A model generated the notes under the pieces. That model made no database searches, was not told the origin of the DNA, and saw nothing but the letters and a program-made list of their open reading frames with translations. Source: Halopelagius inordinatus (lineage in GTDB: Archaea; Halobacteriota; Halobacteria; Halobacteriales; Haloferacaceae). From it: a DNA stretch of 64,000 bases. Positions 43,596 through 52,353 of this stretch are shown in pieces; positions within the stretch are counted from its first letter, which is position 1, and each line of letters begins with the position of its first letter. The position numbers and the translations under genes are program-made. The stretch covers positions 52,714-116,713 of the forward strand of contig NZ_FOOQ01000007.1 of NCBI RefSeq assembly GCF_900113245.1. The letters run 5' to 3'.

Positions 43596-44459
43596 ATGTC
43601 AAGTAAGAACGTCTCCAGTGAAGTAGTTTCGGTCGATGAACAGGCTTTCGAGAAACACGATGACGTCGAGGTCGACGAGGACGGATTCGAGGTCGTCGAC
43701 GAGACCCCGGAGTTCCGGGCGACGGTCGACATGGAAGTGCAGGCGAAGGTCGATTCCAACCATCCGGACGCGCGGGTCGAGGAAGGCCCGGATCACCTGT
43801 ACGGGAAGACCCTCGAACAGGAAGAGCGCATCAAGGCCCGGGAAGCCGAGCTGGAGCACATCAGTGCCCAGGCGGAACTCAGTCAGCAGGAGGGACGCGC
43901 GAAGCGGACGCGGGAGGTCGTCGTCGAGCAGTGTGGCCGGGACGAGCCCGAACCGGTGGAGCGCACGGATCCCCGAGAGAAGCTGACGCAGGAGGAACTC
44001 GCGGCGGTGAACAAGCAGGCGATGCGGATCAGCGACGAGGTGAACGGTGGCTGGTCGAGAGCGGTCGTCGCGAAGCAGCTGGCCGAGAAGGTGCAGCGCG
44101 GAGAGGACGTGACCAAGGCGGTGCTGGAGACGCTGGACGAACTGAAGGCGGTACCGGGTGCAATCGTGCCCATCGCGGATGTGCCGGACGTGCCGGTTGG
44201 GGAGGTGACGGTCGAAGGTGAGATCACCGAGCTCTGGACTCCCTCGGCGTCGAACATCCAACAAGTCGGGCTGATCGAGGACGAGAGCGGGCGTACGAAG
44301 TTCACGGTCTGGGAGAAGAGTGGGAAAACGGTAGTTCGAGAAGGGCAGACGGTCAGATTCCGCGCTGTCAAGAAGAACTGGTATCAAGGTCGGTGCAGTC
44401 TCGCGATCACGGGCTGGAGTCGGATCGAATTCCCAGAGCGCGGCCGCTGGTGGGAATAG
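43596..44459 (+). CDS. OB-fold single-strand DNA-binding protein, RPA/SSB-like
   Basis: The 287-residue protein has an acidic N-terminal tail, a helical part (EQEERIKAREAELEHISAQA) and a C-terminal OB fold: VGEVTVEGEITELWTPSASN, QVGLIEDESGRTKFTVWEKS, TVRFRAVKKNWYQGRCSLAI. This matches the DNA-binding fold of haloarchaeal RPA-like proteins found on plasmids. It should bind single-stranded DNA in replication or transfer of the element. Confidence 0.75.
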   Translation: MSSKNVSSEVVSVDEQAFEKHDDVEVDEDGFEVVDETPEFRATVDMEVQAKVDSNHPDARVEEGPDHLYGKTLEQEERIKAREAELEHISAQAELSQQEGRAKRTREVVVEQCGRDEPEPVERTDPREKLTQEELAAVNKQAMRISDEVNGGWSRAVVAKQLAEKVQRGEDVTKAVLETLDELKAVPGAIVPIADVPDVPVGEVTVEGEITELWTPSASNIQQVGLIEDESGRTKFTVWEKSGKTVVREGQTVRFRAVKKNWYQGRCSLAITGWSRIEFPERGRWWE

Positions 44460-44462
44460 CCG

Positions 44463-44481
44463 GGGCGACGCGCCCTTTTTT
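44463..44481 (+). terminator. Hairpin plus T6 after the SSB-like gene
   Basis: GGGCG at 44463-44467 pairs with CGCCC at 44471-44475 and is followed by six T at 44476-44481, four bases past the stop. This is an intrinsic-terminator-like signal. Confidence 0.55.
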
Positions 44482-44680
44482 GCTGGTGTGTAGCGGTCAC
44501 CGCCACCTCCCACCACCTCCACGGTCCGGGCTGCTCACGGCGCTGCGCGCCGTTGCGCGGCCGGGCTTTCGCCACAGCACGAAACCGTGTCATCGCCGTG
44601 CTGCTGGGTGTTTATATGCCCCGTGATGGGTGAGGGGCGCTCCGAGAGGCGCGAGCTGTGTGATCCCCCTCGTGAGTATC

Positions 44681-45607
44681 ATGGCAACCAGAGAGATCTA
44701 CGAAACGACGTTCGACGAAGACGTCCAGACCGACGCGGAGTCGAATCAGTGTCCCGAGTGCGACGGCCGGGTCACCACCAATGCGATTGAAACCGTCTGC
44801 GAGGACTGTGGCCTTGTCATCGACGAGCAGCGGATCGACCACGGGCCAGAGTGGCGAACGTTCGACGAAGACGAGCGTGAACGGACTGGCGCTCCGTTGA
44901 CCGCCGCCCGCCACGACCGGGGGCTATCGACCGAAATCGGCCGTGGGACCGATGGGAACGGGAACGCACTCTCCGGCCAGAAGCGACGCCGGCTTTCCCG
45001 GCTACGGCGTGAACAGACGCGAGGACGGTTTCAGTCGAAAGCCGAGCGCAACCTCGCACACGGGCTCGGTGAAGTTCGCCGGATCGTGAGCGCGCTCGAT
45101 CTGTCCGAGACGATCCGTGACCAGGCGTGTCGGCTCTTCCGGAGCGCCCAGAACGAGGACCTCCTGCAGGGTCGGTCGATCGAGGCGATGGCCGCCGCGA
45201 GCGTCTACGGCGCGTGTCGGTGTAACGGGCGACCACGAACGCTCGACGACATCACCGATTCATCGCGCGTCGAGCAATCGCGGGTGACGAACGCATACAC
45301 GACGCTGAATACGGAACTTGGCTTGCCAGCCCAGCCCGTGACGCCCAGTACGTTCGTTCCGCGGTTGGCGTCAGAACTCGATGTCTCCGATCAGATACGG
45401 CAGCGGGCTCGGCAGCTGGCGGAAGCATCCGAATCAACCGGGGCAACCACGGGAGTTCGGCCGTCCGGATTCGCCGCAGCCTGCCTGTACAAGGCCGGGC
45501 GCGAACAGGGGCGGTGGCTCACCCAGTCGGACGTCGCTGAAGTTGCGAACGTCTCGCCGGTCACCGTGCGGACCCACCGCGACACACTGGACGAACTGGC
45601 TGTGTAA
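44681..45607 (+). CDS. tfb: Transcription initiation factor IIB (TFB), element-encoded
   Basis: The 308-residue protein has an N-terminal zinc ribbon (Cys24, Cys27, Cys40, Cys43), the B-finger/linker DHGPEWRTFD, then two cyclin-like repeats (around 110-200 and 205-300) ending in a helix-turn-helix LTQSDVAEVANVSPVTVRTH. TFB recruits RNA polymerase to TATA-bound promoters. Haloarchaea carry several TFBs; this one is within the mobile region and may direct transcription of element genes. The ATG at 44681 gives the normal N-terminus. Confidence 0.9.
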   Translation: MATREIYETTFDEDVQTDAESNQCPECDGRVTTNAIETVCEDCGLVIDEQRIDHGPEWRTFDEDERERTGAPLTAARHDRGLSTEIGRGTDGNGNALSGQKRRRLSRLRREQTRGRFQSKAERNLAHGLGEVRRIVSALDLSETIRDQACRLFRSAQNEDLLQGRSIEAMAAASVYGACRCNGRPRTLDDITDSSRVEQSRVTNAYTTLNTELGLPAQPVTPSTFVPRLASELDVSDQIRQRARQLAEASESTGATTGVRPSGFAAACLYKAGREQGRWLTQSDVAEVANVSPVTVRTHRDTLDELAV

Positions 45608-45707
45608 CGCCCACGCTGTTGGTTTTCGGTTGTATGCCTGTAGTCTAATTGATGTGAGAGCCATTGTTTAAACCTGAAGACGAAGCATGATACGGCCAGA
45701 CCACTCT

Positions 45708-46592
45708 ATGACCGACCAGTACGCCGACTACGAAGCCCTCCGACCGCTCGGCGAAGCGACCCACGTTCCCGACAACCAGCTCACCAGTGGTGGCAAGCCC
45801 CGGCGACAGCGATCTGGGAGCGTCGACGCAGGCTATCCAGACGACCCGACAGCGGCTGCAACCGAGTGTGAGTCCTGTGGGGCGTCGATCCCCGCCAGCC
45901 AGTCGAAGTGCCGATTCTGTCTCACGAATCATCTCGATGTCGCCGACGACCAGGACACATCGGACGGCAGCAGGTCACTCCTCCACGTCGTCCAGATGCT
46001 CGTCGAGGCGTCGACGTTCTACGGCGCCGTCGCGAAGGGATCAGCTGCGGCCTCTCTCCTTGAGAAAGCAGATGCTGACCCAGCGATCGACGACTGCCAG
46101 CTGATCTACGACCTCAACGAGGAACCAGCAGCGCAGCTTGCCGACCAGTGGCCCTCGCTCCCCCCGGCAGTACGGATCTCATCGTCGTGTGGCGAACAGT
46201 TGCTCGCGGCTGCTCGTGAGCGGACGGCGTGGACAGAGACAACGCAGTCCCGTCACGACAGCGAGCATGCGACGTTCCTCTACGATGAAACCGGAAGTTG
46301 GGTTCGCGCCGGAGATCGTCTTGCAAGCTTACGTGCGGACGCAGACGATGACGTCTGGCTGGTGCCAGCGATTGCGCTCCAGGAATCCGTTGACCAGACC
46401 GATACCGAACCGCCACGACGCGAGCGCCCGAACAAAGAGTCCCTCGAGTGTCGGGAGTGCGGTCGGGAGACTGAGCATCGATTCCGCGAATTCGAGGCTG
46501 TACCCGATGACGAGTGGACCGGGCAGCCCATGTGGGAGTGTCAGCGGTGTGGGACACCTCGCTATGGGCCCGAACCCGAAGCCGGTCAGTAG
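45708..46592 (+). CDS. Two-zinc-ribbon protein of haloarchaeal mobile elements
   Basis: The 294-residue protein has a zinc ribbon near residue 53 (CESCGASIPASQSKCRFC), a central alpha/beta region, and a second ribbon near the C-terminus (CRECGRETEHRF, WECQRCGTPRYGPE). No function is assigned. A TGTTGGTT half-site at 45617 lies 84 bases before the ATG, near the position of the full inverted repeats at other operons. Confidence 0.65.
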   Translation: MTDQYADYEALRPLGEATHVPDNQLTSGGKPRRQRSGSVDAGYPDDPTAAATECESCGASIPASQSKCRFCLTNHLDVADDQDTSDGSRSLLHVVQMLVEASTFYGAVAKGSAAASLLEKADADPAIDDCQLIYDLNEEPAAQLADQWPSLPPAVRISSSCGEQLLAAARERTAWTETTQSRHDSEHATFLYDETGSWVRAGDRLASLRADADDDVWLVPAIALQESVDQTDTEPPRRERPNKESLECRECGRETEHRFREFEAVPDDEWTGQPMWECQRCGTPRYGPEPEAGQ

Positions 46593-46605
46593 AGACCGTG
46601 TTAGG

Positions 46606-46646
46606 TTAACCAACGGATCCTGATGTCGATTCGTTCTGTTGGTTAA
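46606..46646. repeat. Spaced inverted repeat, site 3
   Basis: TTAACCAACG at 46606-46615 (one mismatch at the last base) and TGTTGGTTAA at 46637-46646, 21-base spacer, 88 bases before the ATG at 46735. It is followed by a leader hairpin. Confidence 0.72.
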
Positions 46647-46700
46647 CTAGAGGCCAGTTCGTGATCACCCTCGGACTGCCCTGCTGACAGCCCGCCGGCG

Positions 46701-46730
46701 TTTTTTCGCGCCGCAAATTGGCGGAGGCGC
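46701..46730 (+). promoter_or_regulatory. T-tract/GC-hairpin leader motif before the gene at 46735
   Basis: Six T are followed by CGCGCC, an AT-rich loop and GGCGGAGGCGC; the last part also acts as a Shine-Dalgarno-like GGAGG four to eight bases before the ATG. Confidence 0.5.
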
Positions 46731-46734
46731 ACAC

Positions 46735-46923
46735 ATGGACCCACGAGACACCCCCGGCTATCGACTCCACCGCGCGCTCAGCAGCCTCACCAGTATCGAC
46801 GTCGACCAATTGGAGCCCGCTGATCGAGAGCGAATTAGCACCGCGACGACGCTCCTCGAGCAGGTGGGTTTTCTCACCCAACCGAATACGACGAGGGACT
46901 GTGACGTCCACGGAGAATCCTGA
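46735..46923 (+). CDS. Small hypothetical protein
   Basis: The 62-residue protein is a single helical unit (YRLHRALSSLTSIDVDQLEP, RISTATTLLEQVGFL). It lies directly downstream of inverted-repeat site 3 and a leader hairpin, which supports it as the first gene of an accessory operon. No family is recognised. Confidence 0.55.
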   Translation: MDPRDTPGYRLHRALSSLTSIDVDQLEPADRERISTATTLLEQVGFLTQPNTTRDCDVHGES

Positions 46924-46975
46924 CAGCTCGACGCCTCGGCAGCGCAACGCCCTGTGGCCGTCACAGCGTGAGCAG

Positions 46976-47006
46976 TTGTTCGCCCCCTGAAGGGGTGCGG
47001 GGGCGC
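46976..47006 (+). promoter_or_regulatory. T-tract/GC-hairpin leader motif before the gene at 47030
   Basis: TTGTTCGCCCCCTGAAGGGG followed by TGCGGGGGCGC; CCCC pairs with GGGG in two alternative ways. It is nearly identical to the copy at 53709. Confidence 0.55.
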
Positions 47007-47029
47007 GAGACCGCTCCCGAGAACAACCC

Positions 47030-47410
47030 ATGGCAACACTCCAAGCCGCAACGACATCGACCGGCGCGCTCGTAACAGACCCACAGGCCGTCCGCCAGCT
47101 CTGTGAGAACCACTGCTTCGGGACGCTCAACTGGGAGGTGGACGACGACGGCGAACTAATCATCTGGGGCTACGACAGCTTCGAAGTGTACGAGGCTCGT
47201 GAGAACGGGCTTCCTGACTACGACGGTGGCATCGTCACCCACGAGTTCCTCCGGTCGCTCGCGGAGTATCTCGAACCGAACGAAGAATTCGACATCCAGA
47301 CAGCCGGATTTACCAAGTGCAGATTTCCCGTGCTGGCGAAACGGTACGTCGTCCGCGACGGTGAGGTGCTGTACGCGGACCTCAGTTCCCCCGACCCGAT
47401 CGACGAGTAG
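47030..47410 (+). CDS. Hypothetical protein of haloarchaeal plasmids
   Basis: The 126-residue protein is alpha/beta, with FGTLNWEVDDDGELIIWGYD and a C-terminal VRDGEVLYADLSS. No enzyme motif is seen. It is preceded by a leader hairpin and followed by another before the next gene. Confidence 0.6.
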   Translation: MATLQAATTSTGALVTDPQAVRQLCENHCFGTLNWEVDDDGELIIWGYDSFEVYEARENGLPDYDGGIVTHEFLRSLAEYLEPNEEFDIQTAGFTKCRFPVLAKRYVVRDGEVLYADLSSPDPIDE

Positions 47411-47412
47411 CG

Positions 47413-47442
47413 TTGTTCGTCCCCCGGGACGGGTGCGGGGCG
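47413..47442 (+). promoter_or_regulatory. T-tract/GC-hairpin leader motif before the gene at 47478
   Basis: TTGTTCGTCCCCCGGGACGG followed by GTGCGGGGCG. It begins three bases after the stop of the previous gene and is 36 bases before the next ATG. Confidence 0.5.
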
Positions 47443-47477
47443 ATCTAGTCGCGGTCGCCCCGTGAGGTGATTGCTCG

Positions 47478-48140
47478 ATGGGACACCGCGCACTCGTTGC
47501 GTACGAACGCACAGACGGACAGTACACGCTCCACTACAGCCATTGGGGTGCAGCGAACCTGAAGCTCAAGCACCGAATTTCGGCTGAATCGCCGTTCGGT
47601 GGCGACGACACCGACTCCAAGTGGGCGAAACAGCTGCTGGCTGAACTGGCCGATGGCCTTGAGGCAGATGCGGTCGACGGCTACCTCGCCGGCGAGGATC
47701 GGCCGTCGACGGTCGTCGAACCGAAGCCCCGCGCCACCGGGCTCACTCTCGACGAGATCGTCGCTGACCACCTCGACTACCTCCATCACGAGGCGTTCTT
47801 CGTGGTGTCGACGACGTTCGAGGTGACCGCCTATCGGACGCTGTGGTTCGGCCTGCAGTACGATTCGGAGACAGTCGAACAGGGAGAGACGGTCGGGAAC
47901 GGCGCGCTCGCGACGGTGCGTTGGTACGACTGCGAGCCGGTCGGCGACGGCCACCTACAGGGACAGTTCGCGGCCCTCAAAGATGTCGTTGGCGACATGC
48001 TCGACAAAGGCGTCTTCACGCCGTCGACGGCGAGACAGTACCTGAAGCGGAAGCTCGCTGAGCGGGTCGGAGACCGACAGGAGCTCCTCATTCCGACTGG
48101 TGAATCTCCCTTCGAGACAGCGAGTCTCAGTGAGCCGTAA
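47478..48140 (+). CDS. DUF6735-like haloarchaeal protein
   Basis: The 220-residue protein starts with GHRALVAYERTDGQYTLHYS, a pattern of a haloarchaeal family (DUF6735, assigned from memory). It has a mixed alpha/beta fold and a C-terminal helical region (FTPSTARQYLKRKLAERVGD). The function is unknown. It is in the accessory block of small genes with leader hairpins. Confidence 0.6.
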   Translation: MGHRALVAYERTDGQYTLHYSHWGAANLKLKHRISAESPFGGDDTDSKWAKQLLAELADGLEADAVDGYLAGEDRPSTVVEPKPRATGLTLDEIVADHLDYLHHEAFFVVSTTFEVTAYRTLWFGLQYDSETVEQGETVGNGALATVRWYDCEPVGDGHLQGQFAALKDVVGDMLDKGVFTPSTARQYLKRKLAERVGDRQELLIPTGESPFETASLSEP

Positions 48141-48177
48141 CGCCCATTCCTTAGTGGATACCGGCTAACACACAAGT

Positions 48178-48462
48178 ATGTCAAATCAGCCTGAAGACGG
48201 TCTTCGTGTCTGGCTTGTCGAACGAACGTACTCCGATGACGAACAGAACCTGATCATCCTCACCTACGCGACGCCCGATGGAGAACAGTACTATCGGAAG
48301 GAACGCGCACTCACGTCCTTCACCGACGTCCGAGACACGACAGCAGCAGTCGATGCTGAACCCGGCAATCTTGGCATGGTCGATGACCCCGACCTCCAGG
48401 AGCAATACGCGGCCGAAGCACAGCGAATGCAGGAAGTTCACGACCCTGACGACGTAATCTGA
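48178..48462 (+). CDS. Hypothetical protein
   Basis: The 94-residue protein has beta-rich N-terminal half (LRVWLVERTYSDDEQNLIIL) and a helical, acidic end. No family is recognised. ATG at 48178 follows a 37-base gap. Confidence 0.6.
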   Translation: MSNQPEDGLRVWLVERTYSDDEQNLIILTYATPDGEQYYRKERALTSFTDVRDTTAAVDAEPGNLGMVDDPDLQEQYAAEAQRMQEVHDPDDVI

Positions 48463-48523
48463 GGTCTACTGGTCGACAACGCTGCAGGCCATGGGTTATG
48501 TCGTAGCAGGCCTTAGACGGGGT

Positions 48524-49270
48524 ATGCGCGAACTCGTCTTCGCTCTCGAATACGAGCCCGGCTGCAACAGGGTGGCGGACGCCCTCGCCGACCACCCCGA
48601 CGCTCGCGTTCGCTCGCTCTCGCTGCACGCCACTGCCGAGCGTCTCTGGCGGGTCGACCATGCCACCGGTACGCCTGAGGCGCTCAACGCCATCGAGGAC
48701 GCCTTTCTCAACGGCGACTACTACGCTGACTGTCTCGCCACCGAGGACTGCAACGCCACACAGACCACCCGCGTCCTCGACCGCACGGACGACGCGCTCA
48801 TCCTCTACTCAGATTGGGAGCGCACTCCGACCTGCGCCTCAGTTCCCCACATCGCTCGCGACCACCTCGGCGACGGCGTGCTGTTCGAGACTCGTCACGA
48901 GGGCCGCCACTACACGTGGCGACTCATCCACTCCGGTGAGGGCGACGTGGCGGCGTTCTTCGACGCTCTCAAAGTCGCCGTCGGGGAGTGCGCCCAGATG
49001 GAGATGCTCCGCACAGCGGACACAACATCAGCTAGGGGAAGCGACGGGACACCGAGCGGCCTCCCACCAGCCCAGGAGGCCGCGCTTCAGGCCGCGGTCG
49101 AACACGGCTATTACGAGTCGCCCCGCGAGGTCGACGTCGGCGAGCTCGCCGTGCATCTCGACGTGCCACGGTCAACACTCACCTACCGACTCCGGCGGGC
49201 GGAAGAACATTTAGCGAAGCAATATGTCGCCGGCGAGCGGGTAGCTGAAGAACGGCTGGCATCGCACTGA
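48524..49270 (+). CDS. HTH-10 (bacterio-opsin activator type) transcriptional regulator
   Basis: The 248-residue protein starts MRELVFALEYEPGCNRVADA, has a ligand-sensing-like N-terminal domain, and ends with the HTH-10 domain (LPPAQEAALQAAVEHGYYES, VGELAVHLDVPRSTLTYRLR RAEEHL in two parts). It contains two Cys (in CLATEDCNA) that could sense a metal. It lies 60 bases upstream of a Zn/Cd ATPase gene and probably activates it. ATG at 48524 gives the family N-terminus. Confidence 0.85.
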   Translation: MRELVFALEYEPGCNRVADALADHPDARVRSLSLHATAERLWRVDHATGTPEALNAIEDAFLNGDYYADCLATEDCNATQTTRVLDRTDDALILYSDWERTPTCASVPHIARDHLGDGVLFETRHEGRHYTWRLIHSGEGDVAAFFDALKVAVGECAQMEMLRTADTTSARGSDGTPSGLPPAQEAALQAAVEHGYYESPREVDVGELAVHLDVPRSTLTYRLRRAEEHLAKQYVAGERVAEERLASH

Positions 49271-49278
49271 GGGCCGCA

Positions 49279-49294
49279 GTTGGAATATTCCAAC
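49279..49294. promoter_or_regulatory. 16-bp perfect palindrome upstream of the Zn/Cd ATPase gene
   Basis: GTTGGAATATTCCAAC is fully self-complementary. It ends about 36 bases before the ATPase ATG at 49331, just upstream of a TATA-like CATATC (about 49300), the normal place for an archaeal activator site. The HTH-10 protein encoded immediately upstream is the obvious candidate binder. Confidence 0.65.
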
Positions 49295-49330
49295 AAAGAC
49301 ATATCGAACTCCCACTCCTACCGTGAGGTA

Positions 49331-51703
49331 ATGACAGAGAATCCGGACGCAGCAGGAGAAACGAGCGGCGGCGGACAGCGACGTGAGCTGTCCGCCCGCC
49401 TCGCCGTTCCCGAGATGGACTGTCCCTCTTGCGCCCAAAAGGTGGACAAGAGCCTCCAGCGTGTCGACGGCATTACTGACGCCACGCTCCAGCCGACCAC
49501 CGGCACGGCCAACGTCACGTACGACCCTGATCGGACTAGCGAAGCCGACGTAATCAAGGCGATTGAAGGCGCCGGCTACGAGGTCGTCGGGGGCTCGGAC
49601 GCTGAGGGCGATGATGAGGACAACCAGGCGACCGACGGCGTCGACATCGCGCCACCATCGGAGGTCTGGACGAGTCCTCGCGCGAAGAAGACGTGGCTCG
49701 GCGCGGCGTTCGTCACGCTCGGCCTCCTCTTCGAATTCCTCCTCACCGGACAGAACGTCACGGTGGCGAGCGTCCTCGAGTACCCGCTCCACATCGCAGA
49801 TGTCCTGTTCCTCGGCGCCGTCGCCGCCAGCGGCATCCCCGTCGTCCGTAGCGGGTACTACTCCGCGAAGAACCGAAGCCTCGACATCGACCTGCTGATG
49901 GGGACGGCGATCATCGCGGCGACCGGTATCGGCTACTTCGTCGAGGCCGCCACGCTGGCCGTCCTATTCAGCATCGCCGAGCTGCTCGAGGACTACGCGA
50001 TGGACAGGGCACGGGACTCCCTGCGCGAGCTGATGGAACTCTCGCCCGACGAGGCGACTGTCCTTCGCGATGGTGAGGAAGTGACCGTTCCCGCCGAGGA
50101 GGTCGACGTTGGCGAGACCGTCGTCGTCCGCCCCGGCGACAAGATTCCGCTCGACGGAACGGTCATCGACGGCGAGAGTGCAGTCGACCAGTCGCCGATC
50201 ACGGGCGAGAGCGTCCCCGTCGACAAAGCTGCCGGCGACGAGGTCTACGCCGGCGCGATCAACGAAGAGGGGTACCTCGAAGTCGAAGTCACGTCGACGG
50301 CGGGCGACTCGACGCTCTCGCGCATCATTGAAATGGTGCAGGGCGCACAGGCGAAGAAGACCGAGTCTGAGCAGTTCGTCGACCGCTTCTCCGGCTACTA
50401 CACACCCCTCGTCGTCGTGCTGGCAATCCTGACCGCCGCTATCCCGCCGCTGGTCATCGCCGACCCCATCTCGGTGGACGTGGCCGGGTACGGGTTCACT
50501 TTCGCCGGCGACTGGCAGACCTGGTTCATCCGCGGGCTCACCCTGCTGGTAATCGCCTGCCCCTGTGCGTTCGTCATCTCCACACCCGTCTCGGTGGTGT
50601 CGGGCATCACCAGCGCCGCGAAGAACGGCGTCCTGATCAAGGGCGGCAACTACCTCGAAGCGATGGGCGAAGTCGATGCCGTCGCGCTCGACAAGACGGG
50701 GACGCTCACGAAGGGCGAACTCGCCGTCACCGATGTCGTCCCGGTCGGCGACACTACTGAGGATGATCTGCTCCGTCGCGCCGCCGGACTGGAGCGTCGC
50801 AGTGAGCACCCCATCGCTGCGGCGATTCTCGCCCGCGCTGAGGAGGCGGGCGTGGGCGACCTGCCCGACCCGAGTGGCTTCGAGAGCCTCACCGGAAAGG
50901 GCATCCGCGGGGAGATCGACGGCGAGACGTACTATGCGGGCAAGCCCGCGCTCTTCGAGGAGCTGGGCTTCGATCTCTCTCGGGCACGCCGCGAGACAGA
51001 CGGCGGCGTCGTGGCGGAAGAAGCGGCCGAGGCCGACGACGGGACGTTCGCCGAGGACGCGCTCACCTCACTGGAACGGGAGGGCAAGACGGTCGTTATC
51101 GTCGGGACGGAGTCGGAACTGCTGGGTGCGATCGCCATCGCCGACGAGGTTCGCCCGGCCTCGAAGCGGGCCGTCGAACGCCTGCACGAGCTGGGCGTCA
51201 AGCGCGTGGTGATGCTGACCGGCGACAACGAGGGCACCGCCCGCGCCATCGCCGAGCAGGTCGGTGTCGATGAGTATCGCGCCGAACTCCTACCCGACGA
51301 GAAGGTCGACGCGGTCGAAGAGTTACAGGCGGAGTACGGGGAGGTCGCGATGGTCGGCGACGGCATCAACGACGCCCCCGCGCTCGCCACTGCGGAGGTC
51401 GGCATCGCGATGGGCGCGGCGGGCACCGACACCGCCCTCGAAACGGCTGATATTGCGTTGATGGGCGACGACATCGGGAAACTCCCGTACTTGTACGATC
51501 TGTCGCATACGGCCAACGGCGTGATCCGGCAGAACATCTGGGCCAGCCTCGGCGTGAAGCTCCTGCTCGCGCTAGGCGTGCCGCTGGGCCTGGTCAGCGT
51601 TGCGCTGGCAGTCGTTGTCGGAGATATGGGGATGAGCCTCGGCGTCACCGGGAACGCGATGCGGTTGTCCCGGATTGAGCCCGATCGAATCATCGACGCC
51701 TGA
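49331..51703 (+). CDS. zntA: Zn/Cd/Pb-type P1B ATPase
   Basis: The 790-residue pump has an HMA domain with MDCPSC (Cys31, Cys34), the membrane motif CPC at 410-412, the phosphorylated Asp454 in [13 protein letters not shown] in the actuator and VGDGINDAPAL. The last two helices read IWASLGVKLLLA and VVVGDMGMSLGV, giving the Lys and Asp of the P1B-2 (Zn/Cd/Pb) class. It should export divalent soft metals. ATG at 49331 rather than an upstream TTG-type start is supported by the TATA at about 49300. Confidence 0.9.
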   Translation: MTENPDAAGETSGGGQRRELSARLAVPEMDCPSCAQKVDKSLQRVDGITDATLQPTTGTANVTYDPDRTSEADVIKAIEGAGYEVVGGSDAEGDDEDNQATDGVDIAPPSEVWTSPRAKKTWLGAAFVTLGLLFEFLLTGQNVTVASVLEYPLHIADVLFLGAVAASGIPVVRSGYYSAKNRSLDIDLLMGTAIIAATGIGYFVEAATLAVLFSIAELLEDYAMDRARDSLRELMELSPDEATVLRDGEEVTVPAEEVDVGETVVVRPGDKIPLDGTVIDGESAVDQSPITGESVPVDKAAGDEVYAGAINEEGYLEVEVTSTAGDSTLSRIIEMVQGAQAKKTESEQFVDRFSGYYTPLVVVLAILTAAIPPLVIADPISVDVAGYGFTFAGDWQTWFIRGLTLLVIACPCAFVISTPVSVVSGITSAAKNGVLIKGGNYLEAMGEVDAVALDKTGTLTKGELAVTDVVPVGDTTEDDLLRRAAGLERRSEHPIAAAILARAEEAGVGDLPDPSGFESLTGKGIRGEIDGETYYAGKPALFEELGFDLSRARRETDGGVVAEEAAEADDGTFAEDALTSLEREGKTVVIVGTESELLGAIAIADEVRPASKRAVERLHELGVKRVVMLTGDNEGTARAIAEQVGVDEYRAELLPDEKVDAVEELQAEYGEVAMVGDGINDAPALATAEVGIAMGAAGTDTALETADIALMGDDIGKLPYLYDLSHTANGVIRQNIWASLGVKLLLALGVPLGLVSVALAVVVGDMGMSLGVTGNAMRLSRIEPDRIIDA

Positions 51704-51824
51704 CTCTGCGGCGGGAAGTGCGGGCAGGACGCTCTTCTTTCGGGACTTACCTCCGCTACATCGAGACAAGTTGTGGTTTGTCTGGGGCAGAAAGGACTGA
51801 GCCCCACCGTGGGCTCGTGATTTG

Positions 51825-52247
51825 ATGCCCGAGAATCCAGACGACGATCCATTCCACGATTGCGAGTTAGGTCCTGACGCAGTCCTCGGGACGCGCACCT
51901 TCCACGATGTCCTGTTCACCGACGACACGGAGACGCCGATGAACGTGCTAACTGGTGAGACGCCCGCCCATTCGCAGGCGATCGTCGAGGAGGCAAAGGA
52001 GTTCGCTGCGAGTATTGACACCGACACGCCACAGATCGCACTTCCGGCGTCAGTCGAAACGCAAATCGAGACGCAGAGTAAGCCCTACACGTCGGCTGCG
52101 TTCTTCCACTTCAAGGCGACGGGCTCGCTCAAGCGTCACCGCGCCTACCACGCCGCATATGACTCGGATGCGTTCACCGTCGACTTCGAAGCTGACTACG
52201 AGTCCGGAAACCTGACCATCACAGTCGATCGAACGAACGAGTCCTAA
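51825..52247 (+). CDS. Hypothetical protein
   Basis: The 140-residue acidic protein starts MPENPDDDPFHDCELGPD. No domain is recognised; the C-terminal half is beta-rich (YDSDAFTVDFEADYESGNLT). It is 121 bases after the ATPase stop and starts a new set of small genes. Confidence 0.6.
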   Translation: MPENPDDDPFHDCELGPDAVLGTRTFHDVLFTDDTETPMNVLTGETPAHSQAIVEEAKEFAASIDTDTPQIALPASVETQIETQSKPYTSAAFFHFKATGSLKRHRAYHAAYDSDAFTVDFEADYESGNLTITVDRTNES

Positions 52248-52266
52248 GAACCGACCGCTAGATCGG

Positions 52267-52298
52267 GTTTTTCGGGCGCCGGCGATGGGTGCCGGCGC
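52267..52298 (+). promoter_or_regulatory. T-tract/GC-hairpin leader motif before the gene at 52354
   Basis: GTTTTTCGGGCGCCGGCGAT followed by GGGTGCCGGCGC; GCGCCGGC and GCCGGCGC pair around a short loop. It is 56 bases before the ATG. Confidence 0.5.
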
Positions 52299-52353
52299 AG
52301 CAGGAGCGAGCGAGCAATCACTCCCGGTGCGTCGGCGTTTCGAGGTGTTCGAG

